Assembly: GCF_028401415.2 (NCBI RefSeq)
Contig: NZ_CP171821.2
Span: 2,914,001 to 2,978,000, forward strand
DNA length: 64,000 nucleotides
Direction of reading: 5' to 3'
DNA from: Glaciecola sp028401415
GTDB taxonomy: Bacteria > Pseudomonadota > Gammaproteobacteria > Enterobacterales > Alteromonadaceae
The notes beneath the pieces are model-generated. The model did not search any database, had not been told where the DNA came from, and was given only the letters and a program-made list of their open reading frames with translations. The position numbers and the translations under genes are program-made. This document shows, one piece after another, positions 7,568 through 17,106 of this stretch; within the stretch, counting starts at the first letter, position 1, and every line of letters begins with the position of its first letter.

Positions 7568-9244
7568 GTGAGCCGAACTTCTTTTATAACGACAATAAAC
7601 CGCTATTTAGTATCATCGCTTTTGGTATGCGCCTTCGCCCTTCCAATTGCGATAGCCAATAATAGTGCTGAACGTGATAACGACTCTCAAGATGTAAGTG
7701 CATTGCATGCTTATGAGCTCGCCGAGTTAATTGAAGCCCAAAAACTCAGTTCGCAAGCGGTTGTTGAAGCTTTGATTGACCGAATTAAACAATTAGATCG
7801 CACAACATCGCCGCCGAAGAACAGCAGCACAGTAGGTATTCAGGCAATCATACAGCTGAATCCGGATGCTTTAGAGCTTGCGAAAACACTCGATGATGAG
7901 GCAAAAGAGGGCCGCTTGAGAGGCCCCTTACATGGCGTTCCGGTTGTGGTCAAAGACAATATCGAAACGTCTAATATGCCAACCACCGCTGGCAGCATGG
8001 CCCTGATGAACAATGACACCAAACGAGATGCTCCTATAATTGCTCGTTTAAAATCAGCCGGCGCGATTATTCTAGCGAAAACAAATTTATCAGAATGGGC
8101 AAATTTTAGAGACGCTGACTCAGTCTCAGGTTGGAGCGGTGTGGGTGGCCAAACCCGAAATCCTCACAGTTTAGATAGAACACCCTGCGGCTCCTCGTCA
8201 GGCACCGGCGCTGCTATAGCAGCACAGTATGCCCCTTTGGGTATTGGTACAGAAACTAACGGTAGCATCATTTGCCCGTCTACCATGAACGGTATAGTCG
8301 GGTTCAAACCAACCGTAGGTTTGGTATCGCGCTCTGGGATTGTGCCTATCTCTGTCACACAAGACACCGCTGGCCCGATGACTCGAAGCGTAAAAGATGC
8401 TGCGCTGATGCTTCACGTCATGTCGGGTACAGACGCAAACGATCCTGCAAGCTTAAAAGCCGACGAATATAAACAAGACTATATTGCTTCCTTGAACACA
8501 CCATTAAAAGGAAAGCGAATAGGGGTGTTCAGAGCCGTGCAGTCTGAGCACACTCAAATCATAGCGGCGCTAGATGAAGCAGTGGAAACCTTAAAAAATC
8601 TAGGAGTTGAAATTGTAGATATAGAAGAATATGAAACCCCGGAAGGATTTTGGCCTCAAGCGTTACAAGTTTTACTCACCGAATTTAAACATGAATTAAA
8701 CCGCTACTTAGCCAATGCAGCGCCTGAAGTAGAACATCGCGATTTGAAAGCACTGATTGAATATAATCAGTCAACACCGCGAGAGTTAAGTGTGTTTGGG
8801 CAGTCGCTATTCATTGATGCGCAGGCAACCGAAGGGTATGACGACTCTTATCAGGAGGCGCTCGCATTTTTACGCAAAACAACGCGAGAAGAAGGAATTG
8901 ATCGTCTCCTGAACGAACAAAAACTGGATGCGATAATGATGCCGTCTCAGACGCCAGCATTTTTGATTGACCCTGTTTATGGTGACAGCTTTCCAGGAGG
9001 ATTTGCGGGAGCAGGCTGGATGGCCGCAATCGCTGGTTATCCTCATGTTTCAGTACCGATGGGAAGTATGAAGGGCCTTCCAATTGGCCTAAGTTTCATG
9101 GGTGCACAGTGGGACGACGCTAGCTTACTTAACATTGCCTATCAGTATGAACAGGCATCTCAAAAGCGAATAACGCCTCAGATGAGCCTAAACGCCTTCG
9201 AGAACGCTCAATTTAAACAGTCAATGAAACCGTTAAACGAGTAA
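7568..9244 (+). CDS. Secreted amidase (amidase signature family)
   Basis: This 558-aa amidase-signature enzyme has a probable N-terminal signal peptide (LVSSLLVCAFALPIAIA). The catalytic Ser-cisSer-Lys system is visible: VVVKDNIE with the lysine, the GSSSGTGAA loop, and GTETNGSIICPSTMNGIVGFKP with the nucleophile. The C-terminal part has the typical PVYGDSFPGGFAGAGWMAAIAGYP and GLPIGLSFMG blocks. Such enzymes hydrolyse amides such as peptide amides or N-acyl compounds. The substrate cannot be told from sequence. GTG 7568 is the start because it directly precedes the signal sequence, with AGGA about 11 nt upstream. It stands alone. Confidence 0.92.
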   Translation: MSRTSFITTINRYLVSSLLVCAFALPIAIANNSAERDNDSQDVSALHAYELAELIEAQKLSSQAVVEALIDRIKQLDRTTSPPKNSSTVGIQAIIQLNPDALELAKTLDDEAKEGRLRGPLHGVPVVVKDNIETSNMPTTAGSMALMNNDTKRDAPIIARLKSAGAIILAKTNLSEWANFRDADSVSGWSGVGGQTRNPHSLDRTPCGSSSGTGAAIAAQYAPLGIGTETNGSIICPSTMNGIVGFKPTVGLVSRSGIVPISVTQDTAGPMTRSVKDAALMLHVMSGTDANDPASLKADEYKQDYIASLNTPLKGKRIGVFRAVQSEHTQIIAALDEAVETLKNLGVEIVDIEEYETPEGFWPQALQVLLTEFKHELNRYLANAAPEVEHRDLKALIEYNQSTPRELSVFGQSLFIDAQATEGYDDSYQEALAFLRKTTREEGIDRLLNEQKLDAIMMPSQTPAFLIDPVYGDSFPGGFAGAGWMAAIAGYPHVSVPMGSMKGLPIGLSFMGAQWDDASLLNIAYQYEQASQKRITPQMSLNAFENAQFKQSMKPLNE

Positions 9245-9310
9245 AGCTTGTGAGATCACTCAGAATTGGAGAAATTAGGTCAAGCAATAAGAAATACAGA
9301 ATCGCACCAA

Positions 9311-9340
9311 ATAAAAAAAACCCTCGATAAACGAGGGTTT
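9311..9340 (-). terminator. Rho-independent terminator between amidase and HiPIP genes
   Basis: A perfect 9-bp stem AAACCCTCG/CGAGGGTTT with an ATAAA loop (9318-9340) is followed on the minus strand by a run of T (complement of 9311-9320). It ends the HiPIP transcript and may also help to stop the converging amidase transcript. Confidence 0.88.
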
Positions 9341-9360
9341 CGCTATATTCTTTTGCTTAC

Positions 9361-9651
9361 TTAGCCTTTCTTCATCCAAGCAGAGCACCAACCGTCGGCG
9401 GCGACCACTTTGCCTGGGAATATGCCACATGGACGCCATTCTGCGCCGTCTTCGCCCTGAATGTACATACAGTTGGCGCAATTTGCACCTTCCACTTCAG
9501 ATTTGTGCGTGTACTTAAGCGCGACAGCAGTTGGGTCATCTAGCGCTAATTGCTCTTGTGCGTTTGCACGAAGCGCCACGCCACCAAGCGTTACCCCAAT
9601 TAGTGTAGAACCTGATAGTTTGAGAAAGTCGCGTCTATTTACGTTTTTCAT
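9361..9651 (-). CDS. High-potential iron-sulfur protein (HiPIP)
   Basis: This 96-aa protein carries a Tat signal (RRDFLKLSG, then a hydrophobic stretch ending before AQEQ) and a mature domain with four cysteines in HiPIP order: CANC, then C in RPCGIF, then C in GWCSAW. The aromatic tail is usual for binding one 4Fe-4S cluster. HiPIPs carry electrons in the periplasm, for example to terminal oxidases. The AGGA ribosome site is well placed. It is monocistronic and ends at the strong hairpin. Confidence 0.95.
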   Translation of the reverse strand: MKNVNRRDFLKLSGSTLIGVTLGGVALRANAQEQLALDDPTAVALKYTHKSEVEGANCANCMYIQGEDGAEWRPCGIFPGKVVAADGWCSAWMKKG

Positions 9652-9834
9652 AGCATTTCCTTTTTAAAAAGCCAATTCAACAAAAATGATAATTATTCTT
9701 TTTTACGATAGCTTAAAACTAACAAAGGCCCACCATTTGGTGAGCCTTTGCGAGATGAATCTGTCTTACTTATATACAGTTATACCCTATTTACTGAGAT
9801 TTACCAAATTACATTAAGTTCACACTCAGTTGTT

Positions 9835-10014
9835 TCAGGGCGCAGATTCATCATTTTTGCTGGCTTGAGTGTCAGATTGCACGCTGTTAGCTTGATTGTC
9901 ATTAATGTCACCATCGTCGTGTTCAGGCAATTTAAGTAACAGCCAAGTGATGCCAGCAACAAATGCCAATGCGATGCCGCATACAATCAAAAGTTGGTCT
10001 AAATTTGGTATCAC
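9835..10014 (-). CDS. Small single-span membrane protein (59 aa)
   Basis: This frame starts at GTG 10014, right after the stop of the flavin reductase gene, with a perfect GGAGG (10021-10025) 6 nt upstream. The translation has one membrane helix (LLIVCGIALAFVAGITWLLL) followed by a charged, acidic, Asn/Asp/Ser-rich tail of about 30 residues. The family is unknown. Its coupling to the two upstream genes suggests a third operon member, perhaps an anchor. The ribosome site and clean membrane segment make it more credible than a chance frame. Confidence 0.65.
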   Translation of the reverse strand: MIPNLDQLLIVCGIALAFVAGITWLLLKLPEHDDGDINDNQANSVQSDTQASKNDESAP

Positions 10015-10015
10015 C

Positions 10016-10660
10016 TCAATCCTCCAATAGCGATTTTAGCTTGGTGTCAGGCTTTGCATAGCTATACCTATCTATACGCTGTCCGCGATGATAGCTATCC
10101 AGGCCTGACACGGCCAGCGAACCTGCTGCATTGATATCCACATACCCATCTGAGCTTTTATATTCATTTGGACAGATAACTTGAACGATTTCGCCAATCA
10201 CAAGCTCCGTCAGATTTAGCTGTAATACTTGAATCTCTCGTAATTCCAGCGCTATTTTGATCGTGCTTTGCTCAACAAATGGTGCACTAAATCCACCGGC
10301 ATATTGCGGCGTTAAGCCAGTCTCTTCAAATTCACTTCGCTGGGGGGCATAGTTAGCAGAACATTGGTGCGCTTGTTCTACAATCACCTCATTGACATGG
10401 TTGATAGTGTAGACGCCCGTCTCTTTTATATTTTGAAGCGTGTCGCGAACCACAGTATGAGGGCGCATTATCATTCCAAGCAAAGGCGGGTTAGCTCCCA
10501 CATGGAAAACGCTGCTAATGAGCGCTAAGTTATCAACGCCACTTTTACTCAGCGTACCAACCAGGTTTGCGCTTTTAAAACCCGACAAACTGTTAATAAA
10601 GTTCGCGCGCTCAAATTTTTCCATTGCTTGAATGTCGATGGATTTAATAGTTGACGTCAT
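10016..10660 (-). CDS. Flavin reductase-like (FMN-binding split-barrel) protein
   Basis: This 214-aa protein resembles the flavin reductase-like domain family: an N-terminal SGFKSANLVGT segment, a PPLLGMIMRPHTVVRDTLQNIKETGVYTINHV block typical of the FMN-binding barrel, and then a QCSANYAPQRSEFEETGL region. It likely binds FMN and transfers electrons from NAD(P)H, with unknown acceptor. It sits 13 nt after the CPXCG gene and is translationally linked to the following 59-aa membrane protein gene. Confidence 0.85.
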   Translation of the reverse strand: MTSTIKSIDIQAMEKFERANFINSLSGFKSANLVGTLSKSGVDNLALISSVFHVGANPPLLGMIMRPHTVVRDTLQNIKETGVYTINHVNEVIVEQAHQCSANYAPQRSEFEETGLTPQYAGGFSAPFVEQSTIKIALELREIQVLQLNLTELVIGEIVQVICPNEYKSSDGYVDINAAGSLAVSGLDSYHRGQRIDRYSYAKPDTKLKSLLED

Positions 10661-10673
10661 CTACATATACCCT

Positions 10674-10865
10674 TCACTCGTCGTCCCGCCTGGCGATGAT
10701 TTCAAGACCAAAGCCATGGTCGCTGATGAATACTTCAATAGGAGAGCAACAAATTTGGCAGTCAACAATTTGCTGTTGCCCAATATCGTTATCTTCATCA
10801 ACTTCAATATCGTTAAATGTCATGCAGTAGGGACACTCAAATTTTTCAGCGCGCGTTAAACTCAT
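10674..10865 (-). CDS. CPXCG-motif cysteine-rich protein
   Basis: This 63-aa protein has ECPYC near residue 11 and DCQICCSPIEV in the second half, as in the small CPXCG family (a predicted zinc ribbon). The length matches the family. The function is unknown; the two CxxC pairs should hold one metal ion. It is the first gene of a likely operon with the flavin reductase and the small membrane protein. Confidence 0.88.
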   Translation of the reverse strand: MSLTRAEKFECPYCMTFNDIEVDEDNDIGQQQIVDCQICCSPIEVFISDHGFGLEIIARRDDE

Positions 10866-11180
10866 TCAAATCACTCGTAATCGTCGAGAGCGTGTGGGTA
10901 ATAGTGCTTACTGAAAATTGACGAGGGTGGTTCTCTAATTCTAAGAATTTCTCAACACATAGACGCTTATGCCTATGATGAGTGAGCGCGCACAAAACAC
11001 ATGTTTCTTGATTGGCTAAGCTTAGCGAAAAAAACGCGCCGAGTAGGGCAAAATCATATTCTGAGGAATGACGACTTAATGTAAATTTTTTGTTAAATTG
11101 AAAAATATTACCATGATGGTAGCGAAAAAATCGCCAACACTACGCATTCATTGTTTGAGCTTCTAGATAAATTATCGGAC
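10866..11180. other. Intergenic stretch without recognisable gene
   Basis: Nothing supportable as a gene was seen here. It should contain the promoter of the CPXCG-flavin reductase operon near its left end. The part around 11080-11130 is AT-rich. Confidence 0.4.
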
Positions 11181-11303
11181 CTAATAACCTAGGGTTACCA
11201 GCACAGATAATATTAGGCAAACAAGGCCTAGCTGACCTGCTTTAGTGCAAAAGTTTACCACTACATCTATGATTTCATGTGAGTTTTTATGATCATCTTT
11301 CAT
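11181..11303 (-). CDS. Possible small membrane protein (40 aa)
   Basis: From ATG 11303 the frame gives a 40-residue peptide with a charged N-terminus (MKDDHKNSHEIID) and a C-terminal membrane helix (GLVCLILSVLVTLGY). AAGG lies 9 nt upstream of this ATG. The frame also extends 24 codons further upstream. I do not recognise it and it has no operon partner. A chance frame is quite possible. Confidence 0.3.
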   Translation of the reverse strand: MKDDHKNSHEIIDVVVNFCTKAGQLGLVCLILSVLVTLGY

Positions 11304-11528
11304 ATTTCTAGCCTTGGTTACTATTTTAAGCTTAACCATCAATTTATGTTTACGCTTAAATACTGCATCGACCATCCTACTTGAAAATTTAGCCTCAGCA
11401 AGACGATTCTGAGGGCGTTTGCGACAAGTGACTGTGAAATATAGAAATTTAAATTTTTGTTAATGTTTGTCAATTTTAGATTCATGTAAGCTTTGTTTTA
11501 CATAAAACGACATCTGGCTGTAAACGCA

Positions 11529-11837
11529 ATGGTGACCAAAAATTATCCGCGTCGAAAACGCCATGGTAAATGCCCTTTGTGCAAGCGCGAATTGGATTTG
11601 ACCTTTCATCATCTAATCCCCAAAAAAATGCATCGACGCAGCTATTTTAAAAAGCATTTTAGCAAAGCTGAGCTTGCTTGCGGTGTCGATATTTGCCGTC
11701 AATGTCATGATGGCCTCCACAAAACGTATACGGAAATGCAATTAGCAAAATCCTTTAGGACGCTAGAGTTATTGTTGAAAGATGACGTCCTTTCAGCGCA
11801 TTTTGCATGGGTGGGTAAGCAAAAGGTGCGCGCTTAA
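11529..11837 (+). CDS. HNH endonuclease-domain protein
   Basis: This protein of about 102 aa has a compact HNH nuclease fold: CPLC, then LTFHHLIPKKMHRR, then ICRQCHDGLH. The two CxxC pairs bind structural zinc and the HH and H residues form the metal-dependent active site. Similar stand-alone HNH proteins are common in gammaproteobacterial chromosomes. An earlier in-frame TTG (11493) would add 12 residues before the ATG used here. It converges with the TetR gene 10 nt away. Confidence 0.85.
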   Translation: MVTKNYPRRKRHGKCPLCKRELDLTFHHLIPKKMHRRSYFKKHFSKAELACGVDICRQCHDGLHKTYTEMQLAKSFRTLELLLKDDVLSAHFAWVGKQKVRA

Positions 11838-11847
11838 TTGATGTTTC

Positions 11848-12543
11848 TCATAAAGTAGGGTTTACAAGCACGCTACGCACATTTTGCGTCACGACGTCGC
11901 TAATAAGTTTAACATCATCCGTGCTCAATTCTTCAATCCCCAAACCGCGCAGTAATGACTCCCTCGCCAATAAAAACCCTAATGCTTGACCAAAAAGCGC
12001 GTGGCTAATCACTTTTAAGCGCTTTTCGTCATAATACTTACCAAGGCAAACGGACAGAAGTTTGACTTTTAAGCTTTGTGCATGTTGGTAGTATCGCTGG
12101 TAAAAGATTTCGTAGGCTTGAGTTGGCGTTGCATGTTCCCGCATCACAAACTGTGACCAACGAAGCGTATCGGGGTCTTGCAAGAAAAACTGACAAAAGG
12201 CTTCCATGATGGCGAGATAGCGTTGGCTTGCTTGCGCTTGATTTAAATCCTCGATGTTTTGAGATGCATTAGAAAGCTGATCGCCAATTTGGGCCCATAT
12301 TTCATCCACGATGTAATGCATGCAGGCATTATATAAGCCGTTTTTGCTGCGAAAATAATAGGGAATAGCAGCGATATTTGCGTTCGCATGCTCGGCGACG
12401 TTGCGTGTGGTCGCTTTTTGACCGTAAAGTCCAAATTGGTCAATGCCCGCTTCGATTAAAGCAATAGCGGTAGCGCTTCGGCGAATATCATCGCCTATTT
12501 CCTGCTTGTTAGTCTCTATCATCGTTGTTGTCACTACATCCAC
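11848..12543 (-). CDS. TetR-family regulator (CecR-like) of the RND pump
   Basis: This 231-aa TetR-family protein has an N-terminal HTH at about residues 20-70 (IEAGIDQFGLYGQKATTRNVAEHANANIAAIPYYFRSKNGLY) and a C-terminal ligand domain resembling the DUF1956/CecR group. It follows the RND pump gene by 25 nt on the same strand, in an MFP-RND-TetR operon, so it probably represses this efflux operon and is released by a pump substrate. The operator would lie upstream of 16910. Confidence 0.88.
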   Translation of the reverse strand: MDVVTTTMIETNKQEIGDDIRRSATAIALIEAGIDQFGLYGQKATTRNVAEHANANIAAIPYYFRSKNGLYNACMHYIVDEIWAQIGDQLSNASQNIEDLNQAQASQRYLAIMEAFCQFFLQDPDTLRWSQFVMREHATPTQAYEIFYQRYYQHAQSLKVKLLSVCLGKYYDEKRLKVISHALFGQALGFLLARESLLRGLGIEELSTDDVKLISDVVTQNVRSVLVNPTL

Positions 12544-12568
12544 TGCAAGGTTAATATATCAAAATTCA

Positions 12569-15500
12569 CTACGCTTTTGCGCCTGCATCACTAACATGGC
12601 CGTCTACTCGACTATTAACGTTGGTATTTGGAACATGTTTAATCGAAAAAAATATGGCGAATAGGACTGGCACTACGCCTAAGGTCAAAAGCGTACCGAC
12701 CGCAAGACCGAATGCGATGGCGCCCGACATGGCGTAAAACAAAGCGTCTTGACCAATAATCAACGGCATTAAGCCCAAAATGGTGGTGCTGGTTGACATG
12801 ATAATTGGGCGAAGACGCCTTATGCAAGCGCTGACTAAGGCCTCTACGCGCGCACCTGAGTCCTCAGGATTATCTAAAGCACCCAGTTCAATATCAATGC
12901 GGTCAATCAACACAATGGCATTGTTGATAATTATACCTGCAAGTGCATAAAGCCCTAAAATCACCATAAAACCAAAATCGCCCTGCAGTACCAAAAGGCC
13001 AATTGATGCGCCGATTATTATGAGCGGAATGGTTGTTATGATGATGGCTGTGCGTCTGAAGGATTTAAATTGTCCAACCAAAAGTATCAGTATTGCGGCC
13101 ACACATAGCGGTAAATTTTTGTTTAACGATGCTTGAGAATCTTTCGAATCTTGGATAACGCCATCATATTCAATGGTATAACCGTAAGGTAAAGATGCTT
13201 GGAGCTCAGCCAGCGGTCCTTGCATAAACGGCACCATATCCTCTGCATTCATCAAGGCATTTTTCGCTTCTACGGTTACGGTTCGAAACATATTCTCTCG
13301 TGCGATCCGCGCAAATCCTGTCTCATATTCAACGCTTGCCACTTGCATCAATGGAATATTACGCTCTAGACCAGGTGAATAAATCGTTGCTGTCTCTAGG
13401 CGGTCCAAATTAAATCTTTCGTTCTGAGGCGCTCTGATCTTAATGGGGAGAATGTCATCACCCTCGCGAAACTCAGTGACAACCAAGCCACTGAAATAAC
13501 TCTGCAAAGATTGCGCAATATCTTGGGAGCTTACGCCAGTGCGCCGCGCTTGCTGCTGGTTGACTTGGATTCGAATTTGCGTGACGCGGTTTTCCCAGTC
13601 ATTGCGCACATCATAGGTGCCCTCAATGCCGCGCAACATCCTCTCAATTTCTAGCGCAGTATTGTAAATATAATTTGCGTCTGGGCCTTTTATCTGTACA
13701 TCAATTTTGCTCGAATCCGAAGGACCCAAAAACATCTTAGTAACGCGTGCAGCAACGCTTGGATATTCGTTGGCGAACATCTCCCTTATCGCCTCAATGG
13801 TAGGGTCGGTGTTTGCTCTGTCGCCAACATCTAATACGAAAAAAGCTTTGTGCGGCTCAGTATCAAGCGGAGTGAGTGATAGTACGAACCTTGGGCCGCC
13901 AAATCCACCATAGGCTGCATGTTTTTGGATGTGCTTAAAACGCGTTTTGTCGTCTAAATCCTGCATGACGCGCTGCATCATTTTGCTGGTCTCGCGCATG
14001 GAGCTGCCCGCAGGCAAATCGGCGTAAATCAGCACCTGTGAACGATCTGAGTCCGGGAAAAACTTTACCGGCACCTGACTAAGTCCAAGTCCACCGAGAA
14101 AAAACAGACCTAGCATGCACAGCAGAAATATAGAGCGGTGCTTTAGAATCTTTCTAAGCGCTTTTTCATAGGTCGGATTGAGATGTTCAAACATCTCATC
14201 GATACGCTTTCGCACAGCGCCTTGCTGTTCAGGCGTTTTAATTTTAACGAAGTGATAACACAACAGGGGAGTGACTGATAGCGACAAAAACCAAGATACT
14301 AACAGGGATATTAAAATGACTAACGACACGGAGCGTGTATATTCGCCGGAGGCACTTTCTGCTAGCATCAGCGGTAAAAATACCAGAATCGTCGTTAAAG
14401 AAGAGGTCAACAGTGGAATGGCAAGCGTTTTTCCGCACTGCACCAGAGCGTCTTTGCGCTGCTCACCCTCTTCTAAACGGCGCATAAAATCCTCGGCTAC
14501 AACAATGCCGTTGTCGACCAGCACACCTAAAGCGATAATTAAAGTGGCTAAAGACATTCTCTCTAGAGCCATGCCGGAAAACGCCATCACCGACATAGTA
14601 ATCAAAATAACCGAAGGCACGATCGAGCCGACGATAATACCGGTACGAAGCCCCAAAAATAGGATCACCACTGCTGATACAATGGACAGGGTTTGAAACA
14701 CATTGAAGCTGACCCCTTGCACTGCCGCTTCAACCACATCTGCTTGTCGGGTAATGGTCTGCAGTTCGTAGCCAGCTGGAATGGACGATTGCAGCTCGGC
14801 AATGAGCGCCTCCATTGCTGGCGTAAAACTCAGTACATCGCTGGCATCATCTTTTGCTATGGCAAATACAATAGCAGGCCGACCGTTGAAAAACGCGGTG
14901 CGTGTGGGTGGGTCGATGGGCGCACGCTTCACTTGCGCGATGTCTTTAAGCTGAACTGATTGTTCAAGACCTGGCACCGATATTAGCGTATTGGCAATAT
15001 CCTCAACCGAACCGAAGTTTCCTGTTGGTTGCAAAGTGAAATTGGTGCCATTGGCATCAATTGTCCCGCCGGGGCGGATAACGTTTTGTGCCTGCAGAGC
15101 TTGAATAATTAAGTTAGGCGCCACACCGAGCTGCGCTAGTTTGGCATTTGCCACTTCTATATACACTTGCTCAGGCTGAACGCCCAGAATATCCACACGT
15201 TTCGTACCAGGCACTTGGAACATAAAGTCGCGTATATGTTGAGCAACATCAAAGCGCTTTCCCCAAGAGATGCCGTCTTGTGCAAGTAGCGCAACCGTGA
15301 GCACAGCAACATCGCCAAAGTTGTCGTTGACGCGCACGGCGCTGGTGCCTTGGGGTAATTGATTGATCACCAAATCTATCTCTTGGCGCATATCATCCCA
15401 AATTTGGTCAAGTTCAGTGTATTTATCTTGTAACTGCACATGGATAATGGATTGACCCACCAGAGAAATGGAGCGGATCTCCTTCACTTCCGGCAGATTT

Positions 15501-15730
15501 TGTATCGCCTCTTCTAAGGTTTTCGTGATCAGAAGCTCAACGCGCTCCGCAGGGAAGCCCTCAAGCGTTGCCGTTATTACCGCCTCTCGCACAGTAATTT
15601 TTGGATCTTCTTGTGCTGGTAAATGGAAGTAGCTATAGCCACCAAACACCATCAGCGAAAACACGACGGCAAGTAGCAAGCGATTGTAAATAAATGAAAG
15701 GGAAGAAATATTCATAGCGTTATTTGCCAC
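12569..15730 (-). CDS. RND efflux transporter, inner-membrane permease
   Basis: This 1053-aa permease has the AcrB/MexF fold: an N-terminal membrane helix (LLLAVVFSLMVFGGYSYFHLPAQEDP), two large periplasmic loops, and two bundles of membrane helices. TM4 carries the proton-relay GVLVDNGIVVAEDFMRRL region and the last block reads IVLIDRIDIE. The length is normal. It exchanges protons for drugs or organic solutes in a tripartite pump. Its GTG start (ATG 15715 is an alternative) lies directly after the adaptor stop. No outer-membrane TolC-type gene is encoded here, so a housekeeping one is probably used. Confidence 0.95.
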   Translation of the reverse strand: MANNAMNISSLSFIYNRLLLAVVFSLMVFGGYSYFHLPAQEDPKITVREAVITATLEGFPAERVELLITKTLEEAIQNLPEVKEIRSISLVGQSIIHVQLQDKYTELDQIWDDMRQEIDLVINQLPQGTSAVRVNDNFGDVAVLTVALLAQDGISWGKRFDVAQHIRDFMFQVPGTKRVDILGVQPEQVYIEVANAKLAQLGVAPNLIIQALQAQNVIRPGGTIDANGTNFTLQPTGNFGSVEDIANTLISVPGLEQSVQLKDIAQVKRAPIDPPTRTAFFNGRPAIVFAIAKDDASDVLSFTPAMEALIAELQSSIPAGYELQTITRQADVVEAAVQGVSFNVFQTLSIVSAVVILFLGLRTGIIVGSIVPSVILITMSVMAFSGMALERMSLATLIIALGVLVDNGIVVAEDFMRRLEEGEQRKDALVQCGKTLAIPLLTSSLTTILVFLPLMLAESASGEYTRSVSLVILISLLVSWFLSLSVTPLLCYHFVKIKTPEQQGAVRKRIDEMFEHLNPTYEKALRKILKHRSIFLLCMLGLFFLGGLGLSQVPVKFFPDSDRSQVLIYADLPAGSSMRETSKMMQRVMQDLDDKTRFKHIQKHAAYGGFGGPRFVLSLTPLDTEPHKAFFVLDVGDRANTDPTIEAIREMFANEYPSVAARVTKMFLGPSDSSKIDVQIKGPDANYIYNTALEIERMLRGIEGTYDVRNDWENRVTQIRIQVNQQQARRTGVSSQDIAQSLQSYFSGLVVTEFREGDDILPIKIRAPQNERFNLDRLETATIYSPGLERNIPLMQVASVEYETGFARIARENMFRTVTVEAKNALMNAEDMVPFMQGPLAELQASLPYGYTIEYDGVIQDSKDSQASLNKNLPLCVAAILILLVGQFKSFRRTAIIITTIPLIIIGASIGLLVLQGDFGFMVILGLYALAGIIINNAIVLIDRIDIELGALDNPEDSGARVEALVSACIRRLRPIIMSTSTTILGLMPLIIGQDALFYAMSGAIAFGLAVGTLLTLGVVPVLFAIFFSIKHVPNTNVNSRVDGHVSDAGAKA

Positions 15731-15731
15731 A

Positions 15732-16910
15732 TTACTCGTTTATGGTACGAGGATGGCCCGTCATCACGCGAACTTGTTGACCGTCACGTAGGAAATCCAG
15801 CCCTGAAGCGACAATCTTGCTGCTACCCACGTTCACAGTATTGCTTGCATACTCAGCACTAAATACGACAGAATCTGAGTGGAAAGCATGAACTTCTACG
15901 CTTGCTTTTTGCAGCGTATATGAGTTGTCGTTACCACTTTGAGTGTCGCTTGGCGAGGGTTTTAACACATAAATATAGTGCGTATCCTGCGCACCTGCCG
16001 CAACACTCGACAAGGGCGCTGAGTACATTTCATTACTGGCAAAGTATTGATGCTTAGATAAGCTAAAAACAACCTCTGCCGACATACCGGCCTGTAAACT
16101 AGATGTAGAAGGCAGCTCTTGCAAGCTAATGGTAACTGGAAAAGCATTCGCCTGCTGAGCCTGCTTACCCCGTTCAAACACCTTTCCTTTTATGGTTTCG
16201 CGACTTCGGTCAATGAGCACATCAACAAGGACTTCATCCTCAGCTTGAATATCATTGATCATTGACTCGGGCACTAATACTGACACCTCTAGCGCATCAG
16301 AGCCCTGAATGGTTAGTATCGCTGTCGTCGGGGAAATTTGCTGCGAAGGTTCAATGTGCCTTACCGCCACACTGCCGGGAAAAGGTGCTCGCAAACGCGT
16401 GTCGTCTAAGTCTTCGCGAGCAAGCGCAACCTGCGTTTGCGCAATATTCACTTGGTCAATCAACGACTCATATCGTGCTTTTGCCACATCAACTTGGGCT
16501 TGAGAAACCGCGCCACTTTGTACGAGCGTTGCATTGCGTTCAAAATCAAGTTTGGCTTCGGTAAGCCGTGCTTTTGCCTCAGATAATTGCCCTTCTCTTT
16601 GCTGCAGGGCTAAGCGAAAAACTTTGTCGTCAATGCTTGCCAACACATCGCCTGCCTCAAAGCGGTCGCCCAAATTAACATTGACGTCTTGCACTACACC
16701 GGGGATTTCGAAACTAAGGATGCTTTGATCAACTGGACGCAATACACCTGAAAGCGTGCGCTTGACTTGCTGGTGCGCTGCCTGTGGCTCAATAGCAATG
16801 ACCGACTTTACGATTGGTGAATGGTTTTGCTCTTCGTTACACGCACTTATGAAGCAGGTAAGTGCCGCCAATATAAGGATTTTTTGAAATGCGATAGTGT
16901 GCTGCGCCAT
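15732..16910 (-). CDS. RND efflux periplasmic adaptor (membrane fusion protein)
   Basis: This 392-aa lipoprotein has a lipobox CFISAC near residue 24 and a typical adaptor layout: a barrel-sandwich part (QDVNVNLGDRFEAGDVLASID), an alpha-helical hairpin (EAKLDFERNATLVQSGAVSQAQVDVAKARYESL), then RLRAPFPGSVAVRHIEPSQQISP and a beta-barrel. It bridges the inner-membrane pump to an outer-membrane channel. It is the first gene of the efflux operon, divergent from the FAN1-like gene. Confidence 0.94.
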   Translation of the reverse strand: MAQHTIAFQKILILAALTCFISACNEEQNHSPIVKSVIAIEPQAAHQQVKRTLSGVLRPVDQSILSFEIPGVVQDVNVNLGDRFEAGDVLASIDDKVFRLALQQREGQLSEAKARLTEAKLDFERNATLVQSGAVSQAQVDVAKARYESLIDQVNIAQTQVALAREDLDDTRLRAPFPGSVAVRHIEPSQQISPTTAILTIQGSDALEVSVLVPESMINDIQAEDEVLVDVLIDRSRETIKGKVFERGKQAQQANAFPVTISLQELPSTSSLQAGMSAEVVFSLSKHQYFASNEMYSAPLSSVAAGAQDTHYIYVLKPSPSDTQSGNDNSYTLQKASVEVHAFHSDSVVFSAEYASNTVNVGSSKIVASGLDFLRDGQQVRVMTGHPRTINE

Positions 16911-17065
16911 CTCTTTACGCCTTCGTCGTTCAACAATTACGGCGCATAATAGAACAAAATAAGGATGAATTAAATCAAATGATTAAATCTTTTGATTATT
17001 TTTTGTAATCCAACGTGAGTGTGCGCACTTGTGCATTCATAGAGTGCTTGTCTATGAAAGATTTA

Positions 17066-17085
17066 TACTGTATTTTTAAACAGTA
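17066..17085 (+). promoter_or_regulatory. LexA (SOS) box upstream of FAN1-like nuclease gene
   Basis: The 20-base palindrome has TACTGT and ACAGTA arms around an AT-only 8-base centre. It keeps the gammaproteobacterial LexA core CTGT-N8-ACAG exactly. It ends 21 nt before ATG 17107, where bound LexA would cover the promoter. The downstream DNA-repair nuclease fits SOS control. Confidence 0.8.
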
Positions 17086-17106
17086 ATTAACCAACCCGAT
17101 TGCAAG

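Noticed and set aside
14271..14959. Plus-strand frames inside the RND pump gene
   Set aside because: They are antisense shadows of a well-supported 1053-aa transporter and lack ribosome sites.
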